A DNA stretch of 7,143 nt from NCBI GenBank assembly GCA_012031335.1, contig JAAUTT010000216.1:1-7143 (forward strand), given 5' to 3'. The notes under the pieces were generated by a model. That model saw nothing but the letters and a program-made list of their open reading frames with translations. It ran no database searches and was not told where the DNA came from. Made by a program: the position numbers and the translations under genes. This document shows, one piece after another, positions 6,772 to 7,143 of this stretch. Numbering within the stretch: position 1 is the stretch's first letter; each line of letters begins with the position of its first letter. This DNA comes from Bacteroidales bacterium (GTDB lineage: Bacteria; Bacteroidota; Bacteroidia; Bacteroidales; JAAUTT01).

Positions 6772-7143
6772 ATGATAAAATTTCTTGGAATCATTCCTGC
6801 CAGGTATGCATCCACCCGTTTTCCGGGAAAGCCACTGGCACTTGTGAACGGATTACCCATGATACAAAGGGTTTATCAGCAAGCTTTACTGGCATTTCAG
6901 TCGGTTTATGTGGCTACAGATGATAGCCGGATATCGGAAGTTGTTGAAAGTTTTGGAGGGAGGGTAATTATGACCTCACCCAACCATCCTTCAGGAACCG
7001 ATCGTATCAGGGAAGCGCTAGATAAAATTGAACAGGAGGAAAAAACCCAATACGATGTTGTTTTTAATGTTCAGGGCGATGAGCCATATATTCAGGCACA
7101 GGCACTTGATCAGCTAAAAGGTTGCTTTAATGACAAAACTACT
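6772..7143 (+). CDS. kdsB: CMP-Kdo synthetase KdsB (5' part, cut by window edge)
   Basis: The enzyme, 3-deoxy-manno-octulosonate cytidylyltransferase, couples Kdo to CMP from CTP, activating the sugar for the inner core of lipopolysaccharide in the cytoplasm. The first 124 codons are visible, about half of a usual 250-residue KdsB. They show the N-terminal nucleotide-binding signature IIPARYASTRFPGKPLA (residues about 7-23), YVATDD (about 54), the SGTDRI motif typical of KdsB (about 80-85), and NVQGDEP with the metal-binding Asp (about 106-112). The frame is intact up to the window edge. The ATG at 6772 is right for the family, 29 nt after the kinase stop and without a Shine-Dalgarno site. 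Its place next to the lptE cluster fits a shared LPS theme, although it is on the opposite strand. Confidence 0.95.
   Translation, partial: MIKFLGIIPARYASTRFPGKPLALVNGLPMIQRVYQQALLAFQSVYVATDDSRISEVVESFGGRVIMTSPNHPSGTDRIREALDKIEQEEKTQYDVVFNVQGDEPYIQAQALDQLKGCFNDKTT

Overview
The window comes from a Bacteroidetes chromosome, probably Bacteroidales-like. Three things point there: protein-level resemblance of every recognisable gene to that phylum, the block sigma-54 activator / LptE / TPR protein / SecG / GroES / GroEL, and start regions that mostly lack Shine-Dalgarno sequences, with TAnnTTTG-type -7 elements upstream of some genes. Taxonomy is inferred from reading the translations, not from a search.

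Layout. Bases 2-127 hold the 3' end of an unrecognised plus-strand gene. A convergent minus-strand block fills 127-5384. Read in its own direction it is: a sigma-54 enhancer-binding protein (5384-4158), the LPS-assembly lipoprotein LptE (4156-3644, 1 nt after the regulator's stop), a TPR-like protein (about 3622/3597-2791), SecG (2773-2402), a 262-bp gap with a weak terminator and two inverted repeats, then groES (2139-1861) and groEL (1822-189), closed by a strong intrinsic terminator (159-127). A 190-bp divergent intergenic region (5385-5574) carries candidate promoters in both directions. On the plus strand follow a soluble PAS histidine kinase with a cysteine cluster (5575-6742) and the start of kdsB, the CMP-Kdo synthetase (6772 to the window edge).

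The common theme is envelope biogenesis and protein quality control: SecG (inner-membrane export), LptE (outer-membrane LPS insertion), KdsB (Kdo activation for LPS) and GroESL (folding). The sigma-54 regulator and the histidine kinase are the likely regulatory proteins, but the regulator has no receiver domain, so no phosphorelay between them is implied.

The most notable point is that three genes appear interrupted by single-base indels that leave otherwise perfectly conserved reading frames: groEL (one base missing near 1607/1608), the TPR gene's 5' end (probably one extra base in a six-base run, 3607-3612) and the histidine kinase (one extra base in a six-T run, 6200-6205). Since groEL is normally essential and nothing else looks decayed, sequencing or assembly error is the simplest explanation. 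I see no mobile element, CRISPR array, tRNA or rRNA, and no convincing evidence for a new biological system. The cysteine-cluster PAS kinase and the inverted repeats upstream of groES are the best leads.
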